Below are positions 8,321 to 15,973 of a stretch of DNA of 64,000 nt, piece by piece (within the stretch, counting starts at the first letter, position 1; the number at the start of each line of letters is the position of its first letter). Under the pieces are notes generated by a model. The model made no database searches. It was given only the letters and a program-made list of their open reading frames with translations, and was not told the origin of the DNA. The DNA lies in the NCBI RefSeq assembly GCF_001667505.1, contig NZ_LZHZ01000067.1:62001-126000 (forward strand), in the 5' to 3' direction. The stretch is from Mycobacterium sp. ACS1612. Lineage in GTDB: Bacteria > Actinomycetota > Actinomycetes > Mycobacteriales > Mycobacteriaceae. Both the position numbers and the translations under genes were made by a program.

Positions 8321-9556
8321 ATGACCGCTGTGGACACCGCCAGAATCCGGTCGGACTTTCCGATCCTCAAGCGGGTGATGCGCGGCGGAAGCCAGTTGGC
8401 GTACCTCGATTCCGGTGCGACGTCGCAACGGCCGATTCAGGTGCTCGACACCGAGCGTGATTTTCTGACCACGTCCAACGGCGCGGTGCACCGCGGTGCG
8501 CACCAACTGATGGAAGAGGCCACCGACGCCTACGAGCAGGGTCGCGCCGACATCGCGACGTTTGTCGGCGCCGATCCTGACGAGCTGGTGTTCACCAAGA
8601 ATGCCACCGAGGCGATCAACCTGGTCGCCTATGTGCTCGGCGACGAGCGGTTCGAGCACGCGGTCCGGCCTGGTGACGTCATCGTCACCACCGAGTTGGA
8701 GCACCACGCGAACCTGATCCCGTGGCAGGAACTGGCCCGTCGCACCGGTGCCACGCTGCGGTGGTATAGCGTGACCGACGACGGCCGCATCGATCTGGAC
8801 TCTTTGGCTCTGGATGAACGCGTGAAAGTGGTTGCGTTCAGCCACCATTCGAACGTCACCGGTGCGGTCGCCCCAGTGGCCGAGCTGGTCGCCCGCGCCA
8901 AGGCGGTCGGAGCGCTGACCCTGCTGGACGCCTGCCAGTCGGTGCCGCACCAGCCGGTCGACTTCCACGCGCTCGGGGTCGACTTCGCCGCGTTCTCCGG
9001 CCACAAGATGCTGGGCCCAAACGGGATCGGTGTGCTGTACGGCCGCGGCGAGTTGCTCAACGCGATGCCGCCGTTCATCACCGGCGGTTCGATGATCGAG
9101 ACGGTCACGATGGAGCAGACCACCTACGCGCCTGCGCCGCAACGGTTCGAGGCGGGCACCCCGATGACGTCGCAGGTGGTCGGATTGGCCGCCGCTGCCC
9201 GGTATCTGCAGGACATCGGGATGGAGGCCGTCGAAGCCCACGAGAACGAGTTGGTGGCCGCCGCGCTCGCCGGACTGTCCGATATCGACGGCGTACGCAT
9301 CATCGGCCCCACCGTCCTCGAAAACCGCGGTTCGCCAGTGTCTTTCGTGGTCGAAGGCGTGCACGCCCACGACGTCGGCCAGGTGCTCGACGACGACGGG
9401 GTGGCGGTGCGCGTTGGGCATCACTGCGCCTGGCCGCTGCATCGCCGGTTCGGCATCGCCGCGACCGCGCGGGCCTCGTTCGCCGTCTACAACACCGTCG
9501 ACGAGGTGGACCGGTTGGTGGCAGGCGTGAAGCGGGCCGTGGAGTTCTTCGCGTGA
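8321..9556 (+). CDS. sufS: Cysteine desulfurase SufS
   Basis: PLP-dependent group II cysteine desulfurase that supplies persulfide sulfur for SUF assembly; 411 residues. The PLP lysine lies in FSGHKMLGPNG near residue 227 and the active-site Cys in GHHCAWPLHRR near residue 368. The DACQSVPH motif contains the PLP-binding Asp. In SufU-containing bacteria the sulfur is passed to SufU, which is encoded next and whose GTG overlaps the sufS stop. Orthologue of Rv1464. Confidence 0.95.
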   Translation: MTAVDTARIRSDFPILKRVMRGGSQLAYLDSGATSQRPIQVLDTERDFLTTSNGAVHRGAHQLMEEATDAYEQGRADIATFVGADPDELVFTKNATEAINLVAYVLGDERFEHAVRPGDVIVTTELEHHANLIPWQELARRTGATLRWYSVTDDGRIDLDSLALDERVKVVAFSHHSNVTGAVAPVAELVARAKAVGALTLLDACQSVPHQPVDFHALGVDFAAFSGHKMLGPNGIGVLYGRGELLNAMPPFITGGSMIETVTMEQTTYAPAPQRFEAGTPMTSQVVGLAAAARYLQDIGMEAVEAHENELVAAALAGLSDIDGVRIIGPTVLENRGSPVSFVVEGVHAHDVGQVLDDDGVAVRVGHHCAWPLHRRFGIAATARASFAVYNTVDEVDRLVAGVKRAVEFFA

Positions 9557-10011
9557 GGCTGGAGCAGATCTACCAGGAAGTGATCCTGGATCACTACAAG
9601 CACCCGCACCACCGCGGGCTGCGGGAACCGTTCGGCGCCGAGTCCTACCAGGTGAACCCGACCTGCGGTGACGAAGTCAGGCTGCGGGTGGCGCTCAGCG
9701 GCGACGGCGAACGAATCGACGACGTGTCCTATGACGGCCAGGGCTGCTCGATCAGCCAGGCCTCGACGTCCGTGCTCACCGATCAGGTGATCGGCCAGAG
9801 CGTCGGAGACGCCCTGGCGACCGTCGCGGCGTTCACCGAGATGGTGGCCTCGCGCGGCACGGTCGAGGGCGACGAGGACGTGATCGGAGACGGCATCGCA
9901 TTCGCCGGTGTCGCGAAGTACCCGGCGCGGGTGAAATGCGCGCTGCTGGGGTGGATGGCTTTCAAGGATGCGCTTTCGCAGGCATCGGAAGGATTTCAGG
10001 AGGCAGGATGA
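9553..10011 (+). CDS. sufU: Zinc-dependent sulfurtransferase SufU
   Basis: IscU-like protein, 152 residues, that accepts sulfur from SufS in a zinc-dependent manner in Gram-positive bacteria. The three conserved Cys are in NPTCGDEV (about residue 37), GQGCSIS (about 63) and VKCALLGW (about 126), and the Asp of CGDEV is the fourth metal ligand. The region between the second and third Cys has the SufU-type insertion absent from IscU. GTG start overlaps sufS; the stop overlaps sufT (ATGA). Confidence 0.93.
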   Translation: MRLEQIYQEVILDHYKHPHHRGLREPFGAESYQVNPTCGDEVRLRVALSGDGERIDDVSYDGQGCSISQASTSVLTDQVIGQSVGDALATVAAFTEMVASRGTVEGDEDVIGDGIAFAGVAKYPARVKCALLGWMAFKDALSQASEGFQEAG

Positions 10012-10355
10012 GCGACACCGCAGTGCCCAACGACGAACTGCTCGCCGACCTCGAGGAGGCGATGCGCGACGTCGTCGACCCGGAACTCGGCATCAACGTC
10101 GTCGATCTGGGCCTCGTGTACGACCTGAACGTCGAGAAGGGCGAGCAGGGCAACGTCGCGTTGATCGACATGACGCTGACGTCGGCAGCCTGTCCGCTGA
10201 CAGATGTCATCGAGGATCAGTCGCGGACGGCGCTCGTGGGCGCCGGACTCGTCGACGAGATCCGGATCAACTGGGTGTGGAATCCGCCGTGGGGGCCGGA
10301 CAAGATCACCGAAGACGGCCGCGAACAGTTGCGGGCGTTGGGATTCACCGTCTAG
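10008..10355 (+). CDS. sufT: SUF accessory protein SufT (DUF59/MIP18 family)
   Basis: Small cytoplasmic protein, 115 residues, of the DUF59 family linked to Fe-S maturation of target proteins. The DPELGINVVDLGLVY motif is near residue 22 and the conserved Cys lies in TSAACPLTD near residue 61. The start ATG 10008 is preceded by a strong ribosome site (CAGGAGG) and overlaps the sufU stop. It is the last gene of the operon, as in M. tuberculosis (Rv1466). Confidence 0.92.
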   Translation: MSDTAVPNDELLADLEEAMRDVVDPELGINVVDLGLVYDLNVEKGEQGNVALIDMTLTSAACPLTDVIEDQSRTALVGAGLVDEIRINWVWNPPWGPDKITEDGREQLRALGFTV

Positions 10356-10371
10356 CAACCGCTGCGTGGGT

Positions 10372-10377
10372 CACAAT
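10372..10377 (+). promoter_or_regulatory. -10 box of a predicted leaderless promoter (CACAAT)
   Basis: CACAAT ends 6 nt before the ATG at 10384. The same hexamer and spacing occur upstream of sufR, so this gene may be transcribed separately from the SUF operon despite lying only 28 nt behind it. Confidence 0.45.
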
Positions 10378-10383
10378 CGACCC

Positions 10384-10962
10384 ATGGTCACGGTGCCCGC
10401 GTTCGTCTGGCGGGGCGGTTTCGCTCGCCGCGCGGTGATCCTCGGCGGTGGCACCGCCATCGTGTTGGCCGCCCTCGCGTGGCTCGACTCGGGAATGCTG
10501 CTGCCCGCGGTCATCGTGCTAGTCGTCATCGGGCTGGTCTACGGCATCTGGCTGCCGCGCCGGATGGCACGGTATTGGCCTGGCGCACAGCAACTTTCCG
10601 GTGACGACCGGGTGCGGGTAGCGCGCACCGTGCGGGGCGGCGACCAGATCGACGACCCCCGCCTGGCGCAGCCGGTCGTCGACTACAACGCGGGTCTGCA
10701 CAAGGCGGCAGAGCAATTGCGGCCGTTCCGCTGGGTGGTGCCACTCGTTCTCGTGGTCGGGGTGGCGACCACGGCCTGGGATGCCGTCTACGGTTCGTGG
10801 AACAACCTGCTCGCGTCGGTCATCTATCTGGTGGCGCTGTTGTTCGAGTGCTTCTGGTGGCCCAAGCGCCGCGACGAGTTGCTCGCCAACGGCGACCGGG
10901 CCTCAGACGCCGCCGCGGTCACCCTTGCGAACCAGGGCACGAACCCTTCCGCGCAGGCCTGA
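10384..10962 (+). CDS. Uncharacterised membrane protein
   Basis: A 192-residue protein with a hydrophobic hairpin near residues 18-55, a soluble middle segment rich in Arg and Asp, and a second hydrophobic pair near residues 117-160. The ends are likely cytoplasmic. I do not recognise a functional family. It follows sufT but has its own predicted leaderless promoter. Its last 44 nt overlap the convergent lipoprotein gene. Confidence 0.75.
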   Translation: MVTVPAFVWRGGFARRAVILGGGTAIVLAALAWLDSGMLLPAVIVLVVIGLVYGIWLPRRMARYWPGAQQLSGDDRVRVARTVRGGDQIDDPRLAQPVVDYNAGLHKAAEQLRPFRWVVPLVLVVGVATTAWDAVYGSWNNLLASVIYLVALLFECFWWPKRRDELLANGDRASDAAAVTLANQGTNPSAQA

Positions 10963-11581
10963 CCGCGATCGACGCTGCCTGCAACGCACCGCCGCTGTCC
11001 TTCGTCCCGAAGGCGGACAGGCATTCGCCCTGGCTGATCGCCTGAGCATCGGCGGCAAGTCGCCTGCCGTATCGGGTCTTGTCGCTGACCGACACCGACG
11101 TCTGCGCCGCAGTACCGCTCGCCGCGATCGTGAACGTGTTGTTGTTGACGGTGCCGACCGCACCTGCGACCTGCCGACCGCCGCGCAGACCTGGGCACTG
11201 GCCATTCGACGACGGAACGATCTGCACGGCCGCAGCGGTCACGGTTCCGCTACCGGCGTTGCTGTCGCGGGTCGGGCGGACAAAGACACAGGTGCCGGCA
11301 GCGACGTCGGACAACTGAGCGCGGGCGAACGACCAGATCTTGGTGGAGCTGGTGAAATCGACTGTCGCGCTTCCATTTTGCTGCGTGACCTGAATGGTGT
11401 TGCCGGACAACGACGAGACCAGACCCGCGACGTGATCTCTGGACTTCGCCGGCGCGGATGAGGTGGGGGTCGACGCCGACGACGAAGTACCGGAGGCCGC
11501 CGGTGTCCCGGTCGTCGACGAACCGCAGGCGGCGACGGACAGCGCAACGGTGGCGGCCAGGGCGCAGAGGATAAATCGCAT
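10919..11581 (-). CDS. Lipoprotein with two DUF5666-like repeats
   Basis: Predicted exported lipoprotein of 220 residues. ATG 11581 opens a signal peptide ending in the lipobox VAAC (Cys at about residue 19), then a Ser/Thr-rich linker to about residue 45. Two related modules of about 75 residues follow: VAGLVSSLSGNTIQVT... and VAGAVGTVNNNTFTIA..., each ending with a segment containing A-x-S/T-V and a single Cys. This pattern resembles the DUF5666 beta domains found singly or in repeats in actinobacteria. The function is unknown. It is divergent from the MarR-GNAT gene and overlaps the preceding gene at its 3' end. Confidence 0.75.
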   Translation of the reverse strand: MRFILCALAATVALSVAACGSSTTGTPAASGTSSSASTPTSSAPAKSRDHVAGLVSSLSGNTIQVTQQNGSATVDFTSSTKIWSFARAQLSDVAAGTCVFVRPTRDSNAGSGTVTAAAVQIVPSSNGQCPGLRGGRQVAGAVGTVNNNTFTIAASGTAAQTSVSVSDKTRYGRRLAADAQAISQGECLSAFGTKDSGGALQAASIAVRPARKGSCPGSQG

Positions 11582-11655
11582 GGTTGACACGATCGACGGC
11601 CGGTCTGGTGCCGACCTCGCAGGCGAGTGGGAAAAGCCTGTGGTCACCGCACTGA

Positions 11656-11675
11656 TCTCTGACTAAAGTCAGAGA
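11656..11675. promoter_or_regulatory. Perfect 20-bp palindromic operator over the MarR-GNAT promoter
   Basis: TCTCTGACT-AA-AGTCAGAGA has perfect 9-bp arms at 11656-11664 and 11667-11675. It contains TAAAGT (11664-11669), a -10-like hexamer that ends 7 nt before the GTG start of the MarR-GNAT gene at 11677. MarR dimers bind palindromes of this size, so autorepression is likely. The site also lies 75 nt upstream of the divergent lipoprotein gene. Confidence 0.65.
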
Positions 11676-11676
11676 A

Positions 11677-12558
11677 GTGACGGCGGAGATGGTCGCGCAG
11701 GTGAGGCGGTTCAATCGCACCGTCACGCAGCGGATCGGGGTGCTCAACGAGAACTACCTGGCCAGTGATCGGTCGCTGGGCCAGAACCGGCTGTTGTGGG
11801 AGATCGGCGTCGACGGGTGCGACGTCCGATCGCTGCGGGAACGCCTCGACCTCGACTCCGGCTACGTCAGCAGGCTGCTGCGCGCGTTGCAGACCGCAGG
11901 CCACGTCGTCGTCGAGCCCAGCCCGGCCGACGGCCGCGTCCGGATCGCGCGACTCACCGAAGGCGGGCGCCGCGAACTGGCCGCCCTGGACCGGCGCTCC
12001 GACGACGCGGCGGCGGCCATCCTGCAACCGCTCAATTCTCGGCAGCGCGCCAAACTCGTCTCGGCCATGGCGGAAGTCGAGCGCCTGCTGATCGCCTCCA
12101 CAGTCGAGGTGCGCGAATGCGATCCGCGCCATCGCGACGCGCGGCACTGCCTGCAGACCTACTACGGTGAGCTCGCCGTCCGGTTCAGCGACGGGTACGA
12201 CCCGGCCGTCAGCCCGGTTGCCGACATCGAAATGACCCCGCCCGCAGGGCTTTTGCTCGTCGCCTCGTTACACGGTGAGCCCGTCGGCTGCGGGGCCCTG
12301 ATCTTTCACGCCGACGCCGTCGGCATGGTGAAGCGGATGTGGGTGGCCCCCGCCGTCCGCGGTCTCGGGCTGGGCCGCAGGCTGCTCTACGAGCTGGAGA
12401 ACCGTGCACGCGCCGCGGGTGTCCGGTTGATGCGTCTGGAGACGCGTGACGAGTTGCCCGAAGCCATCCAGATGTACGAGACGTCCGGGTACCGGGAAGT
12501 CGAGCCGTTCAACGACGAGCCGTATGCGCATCACTGGTTCGAAAAGCCGGTGGAGTAG
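11677..12558 (+). CDS. MarR-type regulator fused to a GNAT acetyltransferase
   Basis: A 293-residue two-domain protein. Residues 1-140 form a MarR winged helix-turn-helix (LRERLDLDSGYVSRLLRALQ, then a wing with SPADGRVRIARLT). Residues about 150-293 form a GNAT N-acetyltransferase domain with the acetyl-CoA loop VAPAVRGLGLGRRLL. Such fusions are known in actinobacteria, but their effectors and acetyl acceptors are mostly unknown. Start GTG 11677 fits a predicted leaderless transcript whose -10 box lies inside a perfect palindrome. The 3' end overlaps a convergent gene by 28 nt. Confidence 0.85.
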   Translation: MTAEMVAQVRRFNRTVTQRIGVLNENYLASDRSLGQNRLLWEIGVDGCDVRSLRERLDLDSGYVSRLLRALQTAGHVVVEPSPADGRVRIARLTEGGRRELAALDRRSDDAAAAILQPLNSRQRAKLVSAMAEVERLLIASTVEVRECDPRHRDARHCLQTYYGELAVRFSDGYDPAVSPVADIEMTPPAGLLLVASLHGEPVGCGALIFHADAVGMVKRMWVAPAVRGLGLGRRLLYELENRARAAGVRLMRLETRDELPEAIQMYETSGYREVEPFNDEPYAHHWFEKPVE

Positions 12559-13052
12559 TAGTTCTCTTCTGAGATCACAGGCTCGACCTTCGGCGCCTCG
12601 GTGCCCAGTGCCCGGCGGCGCGCCGAGAACAACGCGCCCCGCGCCGACCGAGTCGGCGCAAACCTCGCCATGCCGATCGGGTGGTCGAGGTCGTCGTAGA
12701 TCGCTTCGATTCCTCCACCCATCAGATATGTCTCGTGCCAGAAGCCGGTCCCGCCGGAGTCTCTCAAAAAGTCACGCCACCAGCGCTGGTGGGGCTCCGA
12801 TCGGGTCCAGCGCTCCAGGCTGTCGAGATCGCGCCAGTACTGGCGCATACCGACATGCGGTGGGACCACCGACCAGATGAGGTCTTCGTGCAGCAGCAGG
12901 CCATCCGGCTCCTGTTTCCACGACTTCCTGATCTGGGGTCCGAGCCCGAACAACCGCAAGATTCCGCGCGGTCGTCGCACCCGCATGCCCAGGTAGATTA
13001 CGACAAGGTCGGGGAATGCGGTCAGATCCACGGTTTGTCGGTCGACGGACAT
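12531..13052 (-). CDS. DUF4188-like protein
   Basis: A 173-residue soluble protein. The sequence (PDLVVIYLGMRV near the N-terminus, WRDLDSLERWTRSEPH, GTGFWHETYLM) resembles the DUF4188 family, which has a dimeric alpha-beta-barrel fold distantly related to monooxygenase-like proteins. ATG 13052 is preceded by a strong purine-rich ribosome site (GGAGGGGAGG). No catalytic role can be stated. It is divergent from the gene at 13158 and overlaps the MarR-GNAT gene at its 3' end. Confidence 0.7.
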   Translation of the reverse strand: MSVDRQTVDLTAFPDLVVIYLGMRVRRPRGILRLFGLGPQIRKSWKQEPDGLLLHEDLIWSVVPPHVGMRQYWRDLDSLERWTRSEPHQRWWRDFLRDSGGTGFWHETYLMGGGIEAIYDDLDHPIGMARFAPTRSARGALFSARRRALGTEAPKVEPVISEENYYSTGFSNQ

Positions 13053-13157
13053 GGGGCCTCCCCTCCGGTAGGCCGACGGTAGACCGCTCAGGAAGAGGAT
13101 TTCGTGTAACGCTGAAACTCGGTTCGCCCACAACAGAGAAGACAGAGGGGAGCCTTG

Positions 13158-13790
13158 ATGGTCGACGCGTCCGACGCGGTGTACGTCGAGACCCGCCGCC
13201 AATTGCGCGGCGTCGCCGAGAGCCTGATCGCAGGACCTCAATACCGCGCTGCAGGCACCATCCGACTGGCGGTGCGTCCCGACGGCTTTGCAGGGGTTGC
13301 AGTGCCGTTGTCCGTCCGCGGCACCCAGCTCGTCTGGCCCAACGGCGCGGCCAACCTCAATGGCCGCGTCGATGAGTTGGCCAAGGCCGCCGACATCACC
13401 GCCGGACCACCGGACGGCGTGTACGAGATCGTCGACCCGCTTTCCGCCGACACCCTGCTCGACATCGACGCCGCGGCGGCCGACTGGGTCTACCGGAGTC
13501 ACTACGCGGGCGGGCACGCGATCAAGAACGCCTTGCCCGAGGGGCATCCGGTGCTGTGGCCCGAGCACTTCGACGTCGCCGCCACCGACGACGAGGTGAA
13601 CTACGGCGTGTCCGCGGGTGACGATTACCACCAGACGCCCTACGCGTACGTCGGGCCGTGGACCCAGCGCAGCGGTACGTTCTGGAACGCGCCATTCGGG
13701 GCCTTCTACCCGCTCGATCCCGCGCACGACGTCGACACGCTCGCGTCGCGCATCGCCGACTTCTTCCGCCGCGGCCAAGAGCACTTGTGA
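13158..13790 (+). CDS. Conserved hypothetical protein
   Basis: A 210-residue soluble protein that I do not recognise. The N-terminal half looks like an alpha/beta domain, and the C-terminal half is rich in aromatic residues and His (DYHQTPYAYVGPW, FWNAPFGAFYP). There is no signal peptide or membrane segment. ATG 13158 is chosen over the adjacent TTG at 13155 because GGGGAG lies 5-6 nt upstream. It ends 7 nt before the ECF sigma gene, so it may belong to that transcription unit. Confidence 0.7.
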   Translation: MVDASDAVYVETRRQLRGVAESLIAGPQYRAAGTIRLAVRPDGFAGVAVPLSVRGTQLVWPNGAANLNGRVDELAKAADITAGPPDGVYEIVDPLSADTLLDIDAAAADWVYRSHYAGGHAIKNALPEGHPVLWPEHFDVAATDDEVNYGVSAGDDYHQTPYAYVGPWTQRSGTFWNAPFGAFYPLDPAHDVDTLASRIADFFRRGQEHL

Positions 13791-13797
13791 CGCGACC

Positions 13798-14430
13798 ATG
13801 AGCTCAGCCGTCGACGAAACCACCCTCATCACCGCGCTGCGGGCCGGCGACGAGACAGCGTTCGCGCGGCTGGTCGACCAGCACACGCCTGCCATGTTGC
13901 GGATCGCCCGCGGATATGTGCCCAGCCGCGAGATCGCCGAAGACGTGGTCCAGGAGACGTGGATCGCGTTACTGAAAGGCATCGACAACTTCGAAGGCCG
14001 ATCCTCCTTGCGCACATGGCTTTTCACGGTGTTGATCAACATCGCCAAGGCCCGCGGGGTGCGGGAGCGCCGCGATGCCGATGCGGCGGTCGCCGCATAC
14101 ACCGGCGGCACGGTCGACCCGGCCCGCTTCCGCGCCTCCGACGATGCCTACCCCGGGCACTGGAAACAGGGCCACGAGCCTGCGCCGTTCCCGGAGACCC
14201 CGGAAGACTCGCTGCTCGGCAACGAACTCGTCGACGTCGCACGCCGGGAACTCGACAAGCTGCCGCACCGGCAGAGGATCGTGGTGACACTCCGCGACAT
14301 GCTCGGGTTCGACTCCGCCGAGGTGTGTCAACTGCTCGACATCAGCATGGCCAACCAACGGGTGCTGCTGCACCGCGGCAGGGCCGTGGTCAGACAAGTT
14401 CTCGAGGACTATTTGAAGGACGCCTCATGA
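13798..14430 (+). CDS. ECF RNA polymerase sigma factor
   Basis: Extracytoplasmic-function sigma-70 factor of 210 residues. Region 2 spans about residues 15-85 (ARLVDQHTPAMLRIARGYV, EDVVQETWIALL, SLRTWLF) and region 4 about 145-205 (LPHRQRIVVTLRDMLGFDSAEVCQLL). The linker of about 55 residues contains a PGHW motif and is longer than in minimal ECFs. The stop overlaps the downstream zinc-finger gene (ATGA), the usual arrangement of an ECF factor with its anti-sigma factor. The regulon is unknown. Confidence 0.88.
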   Translation: MSSAVDETTLITALRAGDETAFARLVDQHTPAMLRIARGYVPSREIAEDVVQETWIALLKGIDNFEGRSSLRTWLFTVLINIAKARGVRERRDADAAVAAYTGGTVDPARFRASDDAYPGHWKQGHEPAPFPETPEDSLLGNELVDVARRELDKLPHRQRIVVTLRDMLGFDSAEVCQLLDISMANQRVLLHRGRAVVRQVLEDYLKDAS

Positions 14431-14669
14431 CAGGCCGCGACGCAATGGACTGCAACGAACTGGTCGAGTTGGTCACGGCCTACCTCGACGGGTCTCTGGA
14501 CCCGGAGACCCGCGCGAGATTCGACATGCATCTGCTCGACTGCGATGGCTGCGACAACTATCTCCAACAGTTCCGCGAAACCGTGCGCACGGTCGGCAAG
14601 ATCTCCGACGATCAGCTCGACCCGGCCTTTCGCAGCCGGCTGCTCGATGCGTTCAAAGACTTCCGCTGA
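14427..14669 (+). CDS. Zinc-finger (ZAS-type) anti-sigma factor
   Basis: An 80-residue soluble protein with a putative zinc-finger HC2 domain. The ZAS motif H-x3-C-x2-C is present as HLLDCDGC near residue 35, preceded by the helix CNELVELVTAYLDG with an additional Cys. There is no membrane segment, so it would act as a cytoplasmic anti-sigma factor. In RsrA and RshA this motif releases the sigma factor on thiol oxidation. Coupling to the sigma gene by a 4-nt overlap supports the pairing; redox sensing is inferred. Confidence 0.85.
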   Translation: MTGRDAMDCNELVELVTAYLDGSLDPETRARFDMHLLDCDGCDNYLQQFRETVRTVGKISDDQLDPAFRSRLLDAFKDFR

Positions 14670-14738
14670 TGGGTGCCTAGCGGTTTCTGCCGCCCACATC
14701 GTGGGAACATCCTGATTTACCCCAGCGTTAGGAACATC

Positions 14739-15104
14739 GTGGCTACGCGAGACATCACCGCCGAACAGTTCAACGACACCATCAACGACAACGAAATCGT
14801 GCTGGTGGATTTCTGGGCGTCGTGGTGTGGCCCATGTCGGGCGTTCGCGCCCACTTTCGCGGCGTCGTCGGAGGAACACCCCGACGTCGTGTACGCGAAG
14901 GTCGACACCGAGGCCGAGCAGCAGTTGGCTGCCGCCGCCGACATTCGTTCCATCCCGACGCTGATGGCGTTCAAGAAGGGCAAGCTGGTGTTCAACCAGC
15001 CCGGCGCGCTTCCGCCTGCGGCGCTCGAGGAACTGGTGCAACGGGTCAAGGAGTTCGATATCGACGCCGCGATCGCGGCGCAGGACAACGGCGAAGCAAA
15101 GTAG
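14739..15104 (+). CDS. trxA: Thioredoxin
   Basis: Thioredoxin of 121 residues with the active-site motif WCGPC near residue 30 and the cis-Pro segment SIPTLMAFKKGK near residue 71. The C-terminus has an extension of about 10 residues beyond the minimal fold. Start GTG 14739 is preceded by AGGA and gives a normal N-terminus (VATRDITAEQF). It sits 69 nt behind the anti-sigma gene, which suggests a link to thiol stress. It corresponds to Rv1470. Confidence 0.9.
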   Translation: MATRDITAEQFNDTINDNEIVLVDFWASWCGPCRAFAPTFAASSEEHPDVVYAKVDTEAEQQLAAAADIRSIPTLMAFKKGKLVFNQPGALPPAALEELVQRVKEFDIDAAIAAQDNGEAK

Positions 15105-15118
15105 CTCCTGGCACGCGA

Positions 15119-15124
15119 TAGCGT
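15119..15124 (+). promoter_or_regulatory. -10 box of a predicted leaderless promoter (TAGCGT)
   Basis: TAGCGT ends 6 nt before the GTG start of the enoyl-CoA hydratase gene at 15131, only 14 nt after the thioredoxin stop. Confidence 0.5.
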
Positions 15125-15130
15125 GCACGA

Positions 15131-15940
15131 GTGAACTTTGTCCTAGTAGATAAGCCGCGCCCGCACGTGGCGCTGGTGACGCTGAATCGGCCCGAGCGAA
15201 TGAACTCGATGGCGTTCGACGTCATGGTTCCGCTCAAGAAAGTGCTCGACGAGCTCAGCTACGACAACGACATCCGGGTGATTGTGCTCACAGGGGCGGG
15301 CCGCGGGTTCTCGTCCGGTGCCGACCACAAATCGGCCGGAGCCGTACCGCACATCGAGGGGCTGACCCGGCCGACGTTCGCGCTGCGGTCGATGGAGGTA
15401 CTCGACGAGGTGATCCTGGCGCTGCGCAAGATGCACCAACCGGTGATCGCCGCGGTGAACGGCGCGGCGATCGGCGGCGGGTTGTGCCTGGCGCTCGCCT
15501 GCGACATCCGAATCGCAGCTGCCGGGGCATATTTCCGCGCGGCGGGCATCAACAACGGCCTGACCGCCAGCGAACTCGGGCTGTCGTATCTGCTGCCGCG
15601 CGCGATCGGGACGTCGAGGGCGTTCGAGCTGATGCTGACCGGCCGCGACGTCGACGCCGACGAGGCCGAACGTATCGGTCTCGTGTCGCGCACGGTTCCC
15701 GACGAAGAGCTGCTCGACGTTTGCTATCAACTCGGTGAGCGGATCGCGGGGTTCTCCCGGCCAGGAATCGAGTTGACCAAGCGCACACTTTGGAGTGGAC
15801 TGGACGCCGCTAGCCTGGAGGGGCACATGCAGGCCGAGGGCCTGGGACAGCTCTTCGTCCGTTTGCTCACCGGCAACTTCGAAGAAGCCGTCGCCGCGCG
15901 CACCGAGAAGCGTGCGCCCATCTTCACCGACGACAAGTAA
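15131..15940 (+). CDS. Enoyl-CoA hydratase/isomerase family protein (EchA12-like)
   Basis: Crotonase-fold enzyme of 269 residues acting on acyl-CoA thioesters. The oxyanion-hole segments are visible: FSSGADHKSAG near residue 62 and AAIGGGLCLALACD near residue 117. The glutamates of a typical hydratase are not obvious in the second segment (NGLTASELGLSY), so hydratase activity is not certain. Rv1472 (echA12) is at the same place. GTG 15131 fits a leaderless start. Confidence 0.85.
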   Translation: MNFVLVDKPRPHVALVTLNRPERMNSMAFDVMVPLKKVLDELSYDNDIRVIVLTGAGRGFSSGADHKSAGAVPHIEGLTRPTFALRSMEVLDEVILALRKMHQPVIAAVNGAAIGGGLCLALACDIRIAAAGAYFRAAGINNGLTASELGLSYLLPRAIGTSRAFELMLTGRDVDADEAERIGLVSRTVPDEELLDVCYQLGERIAGFSRPGIELTKRTLWSGLDAASLEGHMQAEGLGQLFVRLLTGNFEEAVAARTEKRAPIFTDDK

Positions 15941-15973
15941 GTAGGGGAGTAGTAGCAGCGTGGAGTGGCGGCC

